Assembly: GCA_028820215.1 (NCBI GenBank)
Contig: JAPPKD010000193.1
Location: 1 to 54,294 of the forward strand
DNA: 54,294 bases
DNA from: Spirochaetaceae bacterium
GTDB lineage: Bacteria > Spirochaetota > Spirochaetia > SZUA-6 > Bin103
Direction: 5' to 3'
The translations under genes and the position numbers were made by a program. The notes beneath the pieces were generated by a model. The model had not been told where the DNA came from and made no database searches. It saw only the letters and a program-made list of their open reading frames with translations. Positions 1 to 8,384 of the stretch are shown piece after piece. Position 1 is the stretch's first letter; every line of letters begins with the position of its first letter.

Positions 1-54
1 TGTTTCTCCCATGCCAACGCCGGTCCGACCCGGCCGGTGGGGAAGCTTGACATG
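1..54. repeat. Left copy of 54-bp terminal inverted repeat
   Basis: This stretch is identical, as a reverse complement, to 54240-54293 over all 54 bases. Identity stops at position 55. It has no coding sense on this side. Reading outward from the repeat interior the last bases are GGGGAAGCTTGACATG, an end that resembles a transposon terminus, but no transposase is in the window. The alternative is an assembly-graph overlap in which both contig ends enter the same repeat. Confidence 0.9.
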
Positions 55-113
55 AGAGGGCAATCACGCTCGGCTTGGTACCGAACTGACACCGCGTGCT
101 CAGGAGGTCGGGC

Positions 114-674
114 ATGAAGAAGCGAGACCGACAGCAGCGGACCCACAGTTGGTGGGCGTATCTGCTCTGGGGCGTCAGTTCCATCGTTCTGGGCGTTCTG
201 CTTCTGACCAGGCCGGTCATGACCGGCCTGTTTCTCGTTCAGGCCATGGCCGTCTTCTGGCTCGTCGGGGGCGTCATCGACATCGCCCACGGGCTATTCG
301 CCCGCGAGAAGGGCTGGGGCTGGAGCGTCGCCGGCGGCATCGTCGGCATCCTCGCCGGGCTCGTGATCCTGGGCCATCCCATTGCCGGGGCGGTCATCAC
401 CGCTGCGGCTCTGTTCCTGATCGCCGCCTTCACCGCGATCTTCACCGGCGTCACGAACATCCTGGGAGTCCGGAGTCGAGCCGGGGAGTCGTGGTCCTGG
501 GGGCGGTTCTTCCTGGGATTGCTGCAGATCGTCATAGGCGTATTCATGCTCTGGCACCCGGTGATCGGCACGCTGGCGTTCACCACCGCCCTGGCTCTCG
601 TAGCGATCGTCGGCGGCGTCGGCTCGGTAGGGCTCGCGTTCAGAGCTCGCGCGCGCAGGAAGTCGGAGGGCTGA
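114..674 (+). CDS. HdeD/DUF308-family membrane protein
   Basis: The 186-residue product is almost entirely hydrophobic, with about six membrane segments in three hairpins. The hairpins start near residues 12, 70 and 130, and each carries a Gly-rich first helix and an L-x-x-P turn (LLTRP, ILGHP, MLWHP), the repeat layout of the HdeD (DUF308) family. Some HdeD proteins support acid resistance in enterobacteria; the role here is unknown. The ATG at 114 was chosen over an in-frame GTG at 96 because AGGAGG at 102-107 lies six bases upstream of it. A basic N-terminus (MKKRDRQQR) and basic C-terminus suggest both ends are cytoplasmic. It is monocistronic; the next gene begins about 150 bases later. 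Confidence 0.8.
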   Translation: MKKRDRQQRTHSWWAYLLWGVSSIVLGVLLLTRPVMTGLFLVQAMAVFWLVGGVIDIAHGLFAREKGWGWSVAGGIVGILAGLVILGHPIAGAVITAAALFLIAAFTAIFTGVTNILGVRSRAGESWSWGRFFLGLLQIVIGVFMLWHPVIGTLAFTTALALVAIVGGVGSVGLAFRARARRKSEG

Positions 675-820
675 TCAGAGGGTACGGGACGGACTCCTCG
701 CACCGATGCCGGTCGCCTTTCGGCGACACAGATCTGCCCCTCCCCTTCGCTTGACCCTGCCTGCGCGTTCCACCACCCTGCGCTGGTGACCGGCGCTTCC
801 CCGTTCGCGCGAGGCATGCG

Positions 821-2044
821 GTGAGGGCAAACCCCGGCCGCGTCGAGTTGCTGGATCTGCTCCATCACTGGCGCAACGAGCGGTACGTGCACCGCGTGGC
901 GACCAACGTCGACCGCCACCTGTTCAGCTCCTGCTTCACGCAGGTGGAGATCGAGGGGCTGGAGGATGCCAAGCGGCGGGCGCACTCCGGGGAACGGCTG
1001 GTGTTCGTGGCCAACCATCAGAGCGAGTACGACTGGATGATGGTGCAGGCGTACCTGACGCTGCATGGCATCCGCGCCGCCGTGCAGGCCGGAGACAACC
1101 TGTTCATCGGACCGCTGGACACCTTTCTGCGCAAGTGCGGCGGCTTCATGGCGGTCCGCGACCAGCACGCCTTCTACGCCCGCCGGTGGTTCCGCAACTG
1201 GATGCTCAAGACGCTCGGCGCGCGCCCGGTCGTCGTCACGCGCGAGCAGTACAACGGCCTGTACCTGGATCAGCTCAAGCGGATCTTCGACAGCGACGGC
1301 CTGCACCTGCTGGTGTTTCCGGGCTATGAGACCGACGAGTTCTCCGGCGAGGTGAAGTACGGGCGATCCTACTCCGGCCACCTCAACCCGTTGTCACCGC
1401 TGGTCTTCCTGGCCGTCCGCAACGCCCTGCGCGACCTGCGCGTGGAGGATGCCAGCTACATCCCGATCAACATCTCCTACGAGCGGGTGCCGGAGGACAT
1501 GGTGTTCCGCGCCTACCGGTCCGGATCGCGCAAGGGCAAGTTCGCGAAATACGTCTACGACAACTACTACGCGTTCATCAGCGTGCCGCTCAAGCGGCGC
1601 GTGCGCAACCAGCGCTCGCGGGTGCTGATCAAGTTCGGCGACGCGATGGCGGCCGACCTGCGAGCCCGCGCCAAGGAGGCGGCGCGCTCCGTGTACGACC
1701 AGCTCGCCCGCCTGATCCGGGTGTACGAGAGCACCGCGGTGTTCGCCTCGCTCGACAACCGCTTCCGGATCTCCCGCGCGGAGCTGGAAGAGCGCGTCGA
1801 CCGCACCGTGACCGCGGCCGACGAGGCCGGCCTGGACACCACCCCGCTGTACCGCGACGGCAGGCGCAAGTCGCTGGACGAACTCCTGGAGCGCACGGCG
1901 GAGCTGTTCAACTACCCGCACATCCCGATCATCGCCACCAGGTCATACCAGACCCTGGAGTACGACGAACGGGAGATCTTCATCCACCACCCGCACCTGG
2001 CCTCCTACTACGGCAACAAGCTCAGCCACCTCAACGCCGCATGA
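821..2044 (+). CDS. 1-acyl-sn-glycerol-3-phosphate acyltransferase family protein
   Basis: This 407-residue protein carries the PlsC acyltransferase signature: NHQSEYDW at residues 65-72 gives the catalytic H-x4-D pair (His66, Asp71), and FPGYE at 166-170 matches the downstream block that contacts the phosphate. It should transfer an acyl chain to a glycerophosphate acceptor at the inner membrane during phospholipid synthesis. It is much longer than the roughly 240-residue PlsC type, with an extra C-terminal part of about 200 residues that I cannot assign. Long single-protein versions occur in spirochaetes, from memory. The GTG start is the first in frame; an ATG at 815 leads straight to a stop. 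Its stop overlaps the pyrG start as ATGA. Confidence 0.75.
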   Translation: MRANPGRVELLDLLHHWRNERYVHRVATNVDRHLFSSCFTQVEIEGLEDAKRRAHSGERLVFVANHQSEYDWMMVQAYLTLHGIRAAVQAGDNLFIGPLDTFLRKCGGFMAVRDQHAFYARRWFRNWMLKTLGARPVVVTREQYNGLYLDQLKRIFDSDGLHLLVFPGYETDEFSGEVKYGRSYSGHLNPLSPLVFLAVRNALRDLRVEDASYIPINISYERVPEDMVFRAYRSGSRKGKFAKYVYDNYYAFISVPLKRRVRNQRSRVLIKFGDAMAADLRARAKEAARSVYDQLARLIRVYESTAVFASLDNRFRISRAELEERVDRTVTAADEAGLDTTPLYRDGRRKSLDELLERTAELFNYPHIPIIATRSYQTLEYDEREIFIHHPHLASYYGNKLSHLNAA

Positions 2045-3888
2045 GCGACCTTCCGGTCCCCCGCGCCCTTCGTGCGCTCAGCGACGTGTCGGATCCGGGC
2101 GAGCGCTACCGCACCCTTCCCGACGGCTACCGGGTCGGCCAGGCGCGCTACCTCATCATCACCGGCAGCGTGATGAGCGGCCTGGGCAAGGGCATCTTCT
2201 CCGCCGGCCTGGCCCGGCTGCTGGCCGACCGCGGGTTCTCGACGAACCTGATCAAGATGGACGGCTACTACAACGAGGACGCGGGCACCCTGAGCCCGTA
2301 CCGCCACGGCGAGGTGTTCGTGCTCGACGACGGCACCGAGTGCGACATGGACATCGGCACTTACGAGCGCTTCCTGGGCAGGAGCCTGTCGCACCACAAC
2401 TACTTCACCAACGGGAAGCTCAGCCAGCGCATCAACGCCCTGGAGCGCGGCGGCCAGTTCTCAGGCTCCGACGTGCAGTTCTTCCCGCACGTCACCGGCG
2501 AGCTGGTGCGCTTCGTGCGCGAGTCGACGCTGGCCGCCGGAGCCGACATCACGCTGGTCGAGATCGGCGGCACGGTCGGCGACGAGGAGAACCGGACGTA
2601 CATCTCCGCGATGAGCGACCTGGCCTACCAGGAAGGGGAGCGCAACGTCTTCTTCATCAACCTGGTGTGGATCATCGAGGCGCGCCACCTGAACGAGCAG
2701 AAGAGCAAGGCCGCCCAGCACGGCACGCAGCTCCTCATGCAGATGGGCATCAAGCCGCAGATGCTGGTCTGCCGGGCCGAGAACGCCGTGGAGCCCGGCG
2801 TGCGCCAGAAGCTGGCAGACCGGCTGCGCATGCCGGTGCGCAACGTCATCGACCTGCACAACCAGAGCTCCATCTACCGCGTGCCCGGCCACCTGCAGGA
2901 GCAGCAGGTCGACCAGATCTGCCTTGAGTACTTCGGACTGGGCTCCTCCCCGGCGGCATCGGCAGGCGCCGACGGTACGGACGGCGCCGCCGCCCACACG
3001 CCGGCGGCCGGCGGTCTGATGCCGGCGGCCGGCGGTCTGCAGCGCTATCTGCACGCGCTCACCCGGCCGCGGCGGACGCTGCGGATCGGCATCGCCGGCA
3101 AGTACCTGGGCCCGCGCGACACCTATGCCAGCATCCACAACGCGCTGGAACATGCCGGCACCCACCGGCACGTCAGGGTCGAGGTCGTCGACGTGCCGTC
3201 AGACCTGATCGACGCCGCCGGCTCGCCCGCGCAGCGCGAGGAGCAGGCGACCGAGCACCTGAGCGATCTGGACGGGCTGGTGGTGCCCGGCGGATTCGGC
3301 CGCCGCGGCTGGGAAGGGAAGATCGCCTGCGTCACCCACGCCCGCCTCCACGGGCTGCCGATGCTGGGCATCTGCTACGGCTTCCAGGCGGCGATGGTCG
3401 AGTTCGCCCGCCACTGCTGCGACCTGCCGGCGGCCAACACCCAGGAGGTGGACCCGCGAACCGACTCGCCGATCATCCTGCTGCTGCCGGAGCAGTACAA
3501 GATCGAGGGGATCGGCGGCTCGATGCGCCTGGGCAAGCGCACGGTCAAGCTGCGGGGCGGATCGGCCGCCGCCCGGCTCTACGCCGCGGACAGCATCGAG
3601 GAGCGCTTCCGGCACCGCTACGAGCTCAATCCGCTCTACCGGGAGCTGCTGGAGACGCACGGCATGGTTTTCTCCGGATGGGCGCCGGGCCAGCCGATCG
3701 TGCAGGTCGCGGAGCTTCCCACACACCCCTTCTACCTCGGCGTGCAATACCATCCGGAGTTCCTGAGCCGGCCGGGCGCGCCGAGCCCGCTGTTCGCGGG
3801 GCTGATCGACGCCAGCCTCGCGGGCGAACGCAGAGCGGTACGCGGCCGTCAGCGCAATAGCGATCGAGCGGCGAGCGCGGGGCTATAG
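2041..3888 (+). CDS. pyrG: CTP synthase (divergent)
   Basis: The 615-residue protein makes CTP from UTP, ATP and glutamine. The N-terminal synthetase domain has the phosphate loop GSVMSGLGKG (residues 42-51) and VEIGGTVGDEE. The C-terminal class I glutaminase has the nucleophile Cys445 in LGICYGFQ and the His571-x-Glu573 pair in YHPEF. It is longer and more divergent than the usual enzyme of about 535-550 residues. It has a 30-residue N-terminal extension, KMDGYYN where KLDPYIN is typical, FPHVTGEL for IPHITDEI, and a low-complexity interdomain linker with the seven-residue unit PAAGGLM/PAAGGLQ in tandem (DNA 3001-3039). It is translationally coupled to the acyltransferase upstream. Its last 40 bases overlap the convergent PIN gene. 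Confidence 0.93.
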   Translation: MSDLPVPRALRALSDVSDPGERYRTLPDGYRVGQARYLIITGSVMSGLGKGIFSAGLARLLADRGFSTNLIKMDGYYNEDAGTLSPYRHGEVFVLDDGTECDMDIGTYERFLGRSLSHHNYFTNGKLSQRINALERGGQFSGSDVQFFPHVTGELVRFVRESTLAAGADITLVEIGGTVGDEENRTYISAMSDLAYQEGERNVFFINLVWIIEARHLNEQKSKAAQHGTQLLMQMGIKPQMLVCRAENAVEPGVRQKLADRLRMPVRNVIDLHNQSSIYRVPGHLQEQQVDQICLEYFGLGSSPAASAGADGTDGAAAHTPAAGGLMPAAGGLQRYLHALTRPRRTLRIGIAGKYLGPRDTYASIHNALEHAGTHRHVRVEVVDVPSDLIDAAGSPAQREEQATEHLSDLDGLVVPGGFGRRGWEGKIACVTHARLHGLPMLGICYGFQAAMVEFARHCCDLPAANTQEVDPRTDSPIILLLPEQYKIEGIGGSMRLGKRTVKLRGGSAAARLYAADSIEERFRHRYELNPLYRELLETHGMVFSGWAPGQPIVQVAELPTHPFYLGVQYHPEFLSRPGAPSPLFAGLIDASLAGERRAVRGRQRNSDRAASAGL

Positions 3889-4253
3889 ATCGTGACCCCC
3901 TGCACGGCTTTCCCGAACAGGTGACCGAAGTGCGTCCGGTCGCCGGTGATCAGCGCACGACAGTCGAGGGTGATGGCGGCCGCCAGCACCGGCTTGTCCT
4001 TGTCGTCGACTGGCAGGGCTTCCGGACCTTGATCGCCACGGAGCGGGACTATCGCGATGGTTGAGGTCAGCGCATCAAGAGCGGAAAGCCCGGATGGGTA
4101 TCGTGCTACCAGGTTCCGCTTGGCTTCCTCCCAGACGTACGCGTCCGCGATCAGCCGGTGGTTTGATTCGTGCAATCGAGTGACCAGCATGCGCACCGCA
4201 CCGTTTGTTTGTGCAGCGGAGAACAGGACGTTGGCATCCAGGAATATCCGCAC
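3849..4253 (-). CDS. PIN-domain ribonuclease toxin (putative VapC-type)
   Basis: The 134-residue product has the PIN-fold acidic set: MRIFLDAN with Asp6, an upstream-helix Glu (VWEEAKR), DDKDKPVLAAA, and the closing TGDRTHFG. Such proteins are Mg-dependent RNases, usually the toxin of a type II toxin-antitoxin pair. The GTG start directly follows the stop codon of the AbrB-like gene, so the two are co-translated. The 3' end overlaps pyrG in antisense over 40 bases (3849-3888), which is unusual for an essential neighbour and may link the expression of the two. Target RNA cannot be told from the sequence. Confidence 0.8.
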   Translation of the reverse strand: MRIFLDANVLFSAAQTNGAVRMLVTRLHESNHRLIADAYVWEEAKRNLVARYPSGLSALDALTSTIAIVPLRGDQGPEALPVDDKDKPVLAAAITLDCRALITGDRTHFGHLFGKAVQGVTIYSPALAARSLLR

Positions 4254-4496
4254 CTAATCGGGTCGCTTGCTCTCCGTATCGAGTTCGGCCGACAACTCCG
4301 CCTCTGATTCGTTGAACTCTCTCACCCGCTCGTCCGTGTAGATCTCGATCGGCAGCGCAACCGCCGGGCGCAGCAATACTCCATCGGGAGTCGATTCAGC
4401 GATCACCAGATTGTCGGCCGTGAGACCAAGCTGCTTCCTCAGTTTCACCGGGAGTGTCAGAACGCCCCGGTTCGTGACGTTGATGACCGTTTTCAT
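4254..4496 (-). CDS. AbrB/MazE-type antitoxin partner of the PIN toxin
   Basis: This is an 80-residue protein. Its first 45 residues form a swapped-hairpin AbrB-like DNA-binding domain (TNRGVLTLPVKLRKQLGL, the T-x-K-G-x-x-x-I/L-P-x-x-x-R pattern). The acidic tail (EFNESEAELSAELDTES) is a plausible toxin-neutralising segment. It lies immediately before the PIN gene with no spacer, the standard antitoxin-first order, and by analogy represses its own promoter. The ATG at 4496 is preferred for its GGGAG three bases upstream; an ATG at 4508 would add four residues. Little is seen in the 53 bases between this gene and the next leftward gene. Confidence 0.8.
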   Translation of the reverse strand: MKTVINVTNRGVLTLPVKLRKQLGLTADNLVIAESTPDGVLLRPAVALPIEIYTDERVREFNESEAELSAELDTESKRPD

Positions 4497-4549
4497 GATC
4501 TCCCACATTACAGCAAAGACGAAAAGATGGAAACGAGGGTAGTTGCCCG

Positions 4550-4759
4550 TCAGGCGCCGCCCTGCCTGCGGTACAGCAGCCAGCCCAGCACCAGGCAGAT
4601 GGCCCCGGCGATCGCCAGGCGCGCCGCCATCTCCGGCGTGGCCGGGTAGCCGTCGAACAGCCGGCGGAGCACGCCGGTGAAGTCCAGGATCGGCAGCGCG
4701 AGCGTGAAGGACGCGGCGCTCAGCAGCAACAGGCCGGCAGCCACCAGCAGGCCGTGCAT
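4550..4759 (-). CDS. Small two-helix membrane protein, unknown
   Basis: The 69-residue ORF encodes two hydrophobic segments (about residues 3-25 and 45-62) separated by a short polar loop, and ends in a basic YRRQGGA tail. I do not recognise a family. It follows the RidA gene in the same direction with four bases between stop and start, so it is probably a co-transcribed membrane protein. It could be spurious, but the clean helix-loop-helix pattern and operon position favour a real gene. Confidence 0.5.
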   Translation of the reverse strand: MHGLLVAAGLLLLSAASFTLALPILDFTGVLRRLFDGYPATPEMAARLAIAGAICLVLGWLLYRRQGGA

Positions 4760-4763
4760 GGGG

Positions 4764-5141
4764 TTAGAACCCGACGATCGCCTCGACCTCCACCCGGTAG
4801 CCGCCGGGTGGAGCGGCGTTGATGGTGCTGCGGGCCGGGCGCGGCTCCGGGAAGTACTGTACGTAGATCTCGTTCATCCGCGCGAAGTTGTCCATGTCCT
4901 CCAGGAACACGGTGGTCTTCAGGACCTTGTCCATACCGGAGCCGGCGGCCTCGACCTGCGCGCGCAGGTTGCGCAGCACCTGGTGGGTCTCGGCCTCGAA
5001 CGAATCGCGCACCGGCTCCCCGGTGGCGGGGTCGAGCGCGACCTGTCCGGAGATGAAGGCCACGTCTCCGTAGCGGATGATGGGTGAGTAGGGGCCGCCG
5101 GCTGGCGGACCGTCCTTGGCGGCTATCGCTTCACGGTTCAT
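4764..5141 (-). CDS. ridA: RidA family enamine/imine deaminase
   Basis: The 125-residue protein is a full-length RidA (YjgF/YER057c/UK114). It shows GPYSPIIRYGDVAFISGQ, the central LRNLRAQVEAAGSGMDKVLKTTVFL, and the C-terminal PARSTINA with the substrate-carboxylate-binding Arg, followed by VEVEAIV with the conserved Glu. RidA hydrolyses reactive 2-aminoacrylate and related enamines made by PLP enzymes; several PLP enzymes are encoded in this window. It is divergent from aroA with an 88-base spacer. The ATG at 5141 gives the family's usual N-terminus; a longer frame runs upstream through aroA and is not coding. Confidence 0.88.
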   Translation of the reverse strand: MNREAIAAKDGPPAGGPYSPIIRYGDVAFISGQVALDPATGEPVRDSFEAETHQVLRNLRAQVEAAGSGMDKVLKTTVFLEDMDNFARMNEIYVQYFPEPRPARSTINAAPPGGYRVEVEAIVGF

Positions 5142-5190
5142 GGTGCGAATCCTATAGGCCGACGGGTCGGGCCAACAAGCGTTGGCGGCC

Positions 5191-5227
5191 GCCAAGCGCC
5201 GCGCGCCGCCCGCGGGGTACGCTTGGC
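5191..5227 (+). other. Inverted repeat abutting the aroA start
   Basis: GCCAAGCG (5191-5198) pairs perfectly with CGCTTGGC (5220-5227), leaving a GC-rich loop of 21 bases. The right arm ends two bases before the aroA ATG, and no good ribosome binding site is visible between. A second small palindrome, CCAACAAGCGTTGG, lies just upstream (5172-5185). These could form an mRNA structure controlling aroA translation or an operator in the ridA/aroA divergent spacer. In DNA this GC-rich, chance pairing is common, so confidence is low. Confidence 0.3.
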
Positions 5228-5229
5228 GC

Positions 5230-6513
5230 ATGGAAGCCCTCGAGGTAGCGCCGGCCGCCGGCCCGGTGAGCGGCACGGTGACGGTGCCGGGCTCGAAGAG
5301 CCTGACCAACCGCGCGCTGGTGGTCGCGGCGCTGGCGACCGGCCGCTCGACGCTGGGCGGCGCGCAGTTCAGCGACGACACCGAGGCGTGCATGGACGGG
5401 CTGATGCGGCTCGGCATCGGCATCGAGTCCGACCCCGCGCACGCCCGCATCGCCGTCGAGGGCGCCGGCGGCACCATCCCGGCAGACGTGGCCGAGCTGG
5501 ACGTGCGCTACTCCGGCACCACGGCGCGCTTCCTGACCGCGGTCGCAGCCGCCGGACGGGGCGTCTACCGCTTCGACGGCGCGCAGCGCATGCGCGAGCG
5601 GCCCATGGGCGACCTGCCGGCAGTGCTGGCCGCCGCCGGCGCGCGCTTCCGCTTCAGCGGCGAGCCCGGCCACCTGCCGTTCGAGATCGAGGCCGCCGGC
5701 CTTCCCGCCGGGCGCATCGAGATGAGCGCCGCACACTCCAGCCAGCCGGTGTCGGCGCTGCTGCTGTGCGCGCCGGCCGCCGCCGGCGCCACCACCATCG
5801 TCGTGGACGGCCCGGTGCCCTCGGAGCCGTTCATCGACCTGTCCGTGCGGGTGATGCGCGACTTCGGCGTCGAAGTCGGCCGGCCGCGGCTCGGCGTGTT
5901 CGAGATCGGCGCCGAGGCCGGCTACCGCGGCCGCGACTACGAGGTCGAGCCGGACGCCACCAACGCCTCATACTTCCTGGCCGCCGCCGCGGTGACCGGC
6001 GGCAGCGTCTGCGTCCGCGGGCTGGCCGCCGACTCCTCGCAGGGCGACATCGCCTGCGCGGACATCCTGCGGCGGATGGGCTGCGACCTGCGCGAGGACG
6101 CGGAGGGCATCACCGTCACCGGGCCGGAGCGCCTGCGCGGCGTGGACGTCGACCTCAACGCCGTCTCCGACCTGACGCCGACCTTCGCGGCGATCGCGCC
6201 GTTCGCGGACGCGCCGGTGACGATCCGCAACGTGGCGCACATCCGCGTGCAGGAGACCGACCGCATCGCGGCGCTGACCACGGAGCTGCGACGCCTGGGC
6301 GCCACCGTGGAGGAGCGCCCGGACGGCCTGCGCATCGAGCCGTCACGCCTCGCGCCGGCCGCGATCCGCACCTACCAGGACCATCGCATGGCGATGGCGT
6401 TCGCGGTGACCGGCCTGCGGGTGCCCGGCCTCACCATCCTGGATCCCGGCTGCGCGGCCAAGACCTTCCCCGACTTCTTCGACCGGTTCGCCGCGCTCAC
6501 CGTCGGAAGCTGA
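5230..6513 (+). CDS. aroA: 3-phosphoshikimate 1-carboxyvinyltransferase (EPSP synthase)
   Basis: The 427-residue enzyme catalyses the sixth shikimate step, joining PEP and shikimate-3-phosphate. Family signatures are all present: PGSKSLTNR (Lys23, Ser24, Arg28), SGTTARF, DGAQRMRERPMGDL, SSQPVSALL, SDLTPTFA with the proton-shuttling Asp314, QETDR (Glu342, Arg345), QDHRMAMA (Arg386) and the C-terminal CAAKTFPDF. The ATG at 5230 gives a normal N-terminus; the TTG at 5182 would add 16 Ala/Arg-rich residues without support. No other shikimate gene lies nearby. The gene converges on the dioxygenase pseudogene, 20 bases from its end. Confidence 0.95.
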   Translation: MEALEVAPAAGPVSGTVTVPGSKSLTNRALVVAALATGRSTLGGAQFSDDTEACMDGLMRLGIGIESDPAHARIAVEGAGGTIPADVAELDVRYSGTTARFLTAVAAAGRGVYRFDGAQRMRERPMGDLPAVLAAAGARFRFSGEPGHLPFEIEAAGLPAGRIEMSAAHSSQPVSALLLCAPAAAGATTIVVDGPVPSEPFIDLSVRVMRDFGVEVGRPRLGVFEIGAEAGYRGRDYEVEPDATNASYFLAAAAVTGGSVCVRGLAADSSQGDIACADILRRMGCDLREDAEGITVTGPERLRGVDVDLNAVSDLTPTFAAIAPFADAPVTIRNVAHIRVQETDRIAALTTELRRLGATVEERPDGLRIEPSRLAPAAIRTYQDHRMAMAFAVTGLRVPGLTILDPGCAAKTFPDFFDRFAALTVGS

Positions 6514-6533
6514 GCAGGCGGGCGATCGGCTTC

Positions 6534-7272
6534 TCAGCGGTGGGAGTCGGCGGAACGGGGGGCGCCCAGGCCGTTGTGCATGCGCAACAGGCGCTTCTGC
6601 CGGTCGTTGAGCAGCGGCAGCCACTCCGCCGGGAACCCCTCGTGCGGGTCCACCTGGAAGCGCATGAGGTGCTTGCGGTAGTGGCCGAACAGCGCGTGCC
6701 GCCGGCCTTGCGAGCGGTTGGCGCCGCCGCCGTGCCAGCACTGTCCGTTGAACACCAGCACGCTGCCGGCGGGCGCCTGCGCCTGGTGCACGTTGCCCGA
6801 CCCGGAACCCCTCCGGCGGCTCCTGCAGCCCGCTCCGGTGCGAGCCGATGACGACCCGCGTTCCGCCGTTCTCGGCCGAGAAGTCGTCCAGCATCCACAC
6901 CGTGTTCATCATCACCGGTGAGGCCATGTTCAACAGATCCGCGCCGATATCGCTGTGCAGCGCCTGGTCGCCGTCGCCCGGCCGCACGATGCGCGCGTTC
7001 AGGCTTCCCAGGATCAGCGTGTCCCCCAGGTGGTGGACGAGGAGCGGCAGGATCTTCGGGTGGTCCAGGCACGCGAAGAACACGGGATCGAGCGTCGGCA
7101 GGTTGGCCACGTGGCGGGCCGAGCCGCGGTGCCGATGATCGGTCCCGACCTCCCGCTCGCAGCGCACGAGGGCTTCCTTCATCGCAGCCACCTGGCCGGC
7201 GTCCAGGACGTCACGCACGATCGTGAACCCGTGGATGTCGAGCTCGGCCAGCGCCTGTTCGCGATCGGTCAT
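6534..7272 (-). pseudogene. Phytanoyl-CoA dioxygenase family protein, single frameshift
   Basis: Two frames together encode a PhyH-type Fe(II)/2-oxoglutarate oxygenase of about 245 residues. The first frame (7272 to about 6806) has the metal motif H-x-D in ALHSDIGADLL and VVIGSHRSG. The second (about 6803 to 6534) has the distal ligand in CWHGGGANRS with the following Arg. Reading continues through EPPEG-SGSGNVHQAQ if one base is removed from the AA (TT on the coding strand) at 6806-6807, so this is a one-base insertion or a sequencing error. The start ATG overlaps the FGE stop (ATGA), so the two were one translational unit. Substrate is unknown; the family includes many secondary-metabolite hydroxylases. 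Confidence 0.8.
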
Positions 7273-8336
7273 GACGATGCCTCCTGAGAGTCCGGCGGGA
7301 ACACCAGCCGCACGCCGCAGTTGGCGGTCGAGCTGTCCGGCGTGTTGGCGGTGCGGGCGCCGACCCGGTAGCGGTTGCAGTACGAATGGTGGCACAGAAA
7401 CGAGCCGCCCTTCATCACCTTGCCGCGCCCGCGCGCCGGTCCGCGCGGGTCGACGCGGCCGGCCCCGTGGTCGGTGGCGAACCAGTCCGCGCACCACTCC
7501 CAGACGTTGCCGGCCGGGTTGTAGAGACCGAGTCCGTTGGGCGCGAAGGCGTCGACCGGCGCCCGGCCGGCGTAGCCGTCCGCGGCCGTGTCGCGATCGG
7601 GAAACGCTCCCTGCCAGATGTTGCAGCGGTGCTCGCCGGCGGGCTCGAGCTCGTCGCCCCAGCAGTAGACCGCCTGCTCCAACCCGCCGCGCGCGGCCAG
7701 CTCCCACTCCGCCTCGGTGGGCAGGCGTCCCCGCTCGAAGCGCGCGAGGGCCACGGCGTCGTTCCAGGACACGTGCGCGACCGGCTCGTCCAGCCGGCCG
7801 TCCAGCGTACTGCCGGGTCCCTCCGGCTGCGCCCAGCAGGCGCCCGGCACCCCGCGCCACCATGCGACGCCCGGCACCTCACGGACCTCGTATCGGTCGG
7901 CGACCGCTTCCGGCACGTGCGCGTGGAACACGAACGACCAGCCGAACAGCTCGGCCTCCGTGACGTAGCCGGTGGCGGCGACGAAGCGCGCGAAGCGGTA
8001 GCCGGTCACGCAGAACGCGTCGCAGACGAACGGTGAGACGGTCACCTCGCGCACCGGCCCCTCGCCGTCGGCCGGGAAGCCGTCGGGGTTGTCGGTGCCC
8101 ATCATGAAGCCGCCGCCGGGGATCGGGACGCGGCCGGCAAGCGCGTCGCAGCGCCGGCGCTCCGTATCGCCGACGCGGGCCAACAAACGGCGGGCGGCGT
8201 CCGGCCCCGGCGCCGCACCCGGCGTGGGGCCGGAGCGGGAGCGGCGCGGCACCGGCGCCGCTGCGGGCCGGGAACGGAGGGGAGTGCAGCAATTACCTGG
8301 TGCCGCCACCCGGTCATCGGGAATCGACCCGGTCAT
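7269..8336 (-). CDS. Formylglycine-generating enzyme (FGE/SUMF1 family)
   Basis: The product (355 residues from this start) has the FGE-sulfatase fold: PGGGFMMGTD near residue 73, VSWNDAVALARF, RLPTEAEWELAARGG, NVWEWCADW, and the key block GGSFLCHHSYCNRYR. Cys315 and Cys320 keep the C-x4-C spacing of the copper-binding cysteines of true FGE, so oxidation of a target cysteine to formylglycine is likely, unlike many cysteine-less family members. No sulfatase is encoded in the window. The first 60 or so residues are Arg/Pro/Ala-rich and not conserved-looking, so the true start may be later. The stop overlaps the dioxygenase start. Confidence 0.85.
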   Translation of the reverse strand: MTGSIPDDRVAAPGNCCTPLRSRPAAAPVPRRSRSGPTPGAAPGPDAARRLLARVGDTERRRCDALAGRVPIPGGGFMMGTDNPDGFPADGEGPVREVTVSPFVCDAFCVTGYRFARFVAATGYVTEAELFGWSFVFHAHVPEAVADRYEVREVPGVAWWRGVPGACWAQPEGPGSTLDGRLDEPVAHVSWNDAVALARFERGRLPTEAEWELAARGGLEQAVYCWGDELEPAGEHRCNIWQGAFPDRDTAADGYAGRAPVDAFAPNGLGLYNPAGNVWEWCADWFATDHGAGRVDPRGPARGRGKVMKGGSFLCHHSYCNRYRVGARTANTPDSSTANCGVRLVFPPDSQEASS

Positions 8337-8384
8337 CAGTCGCCGCTCGGGGATCTCCGGCGCCTCACCGGCCGTCGCCGGAGT

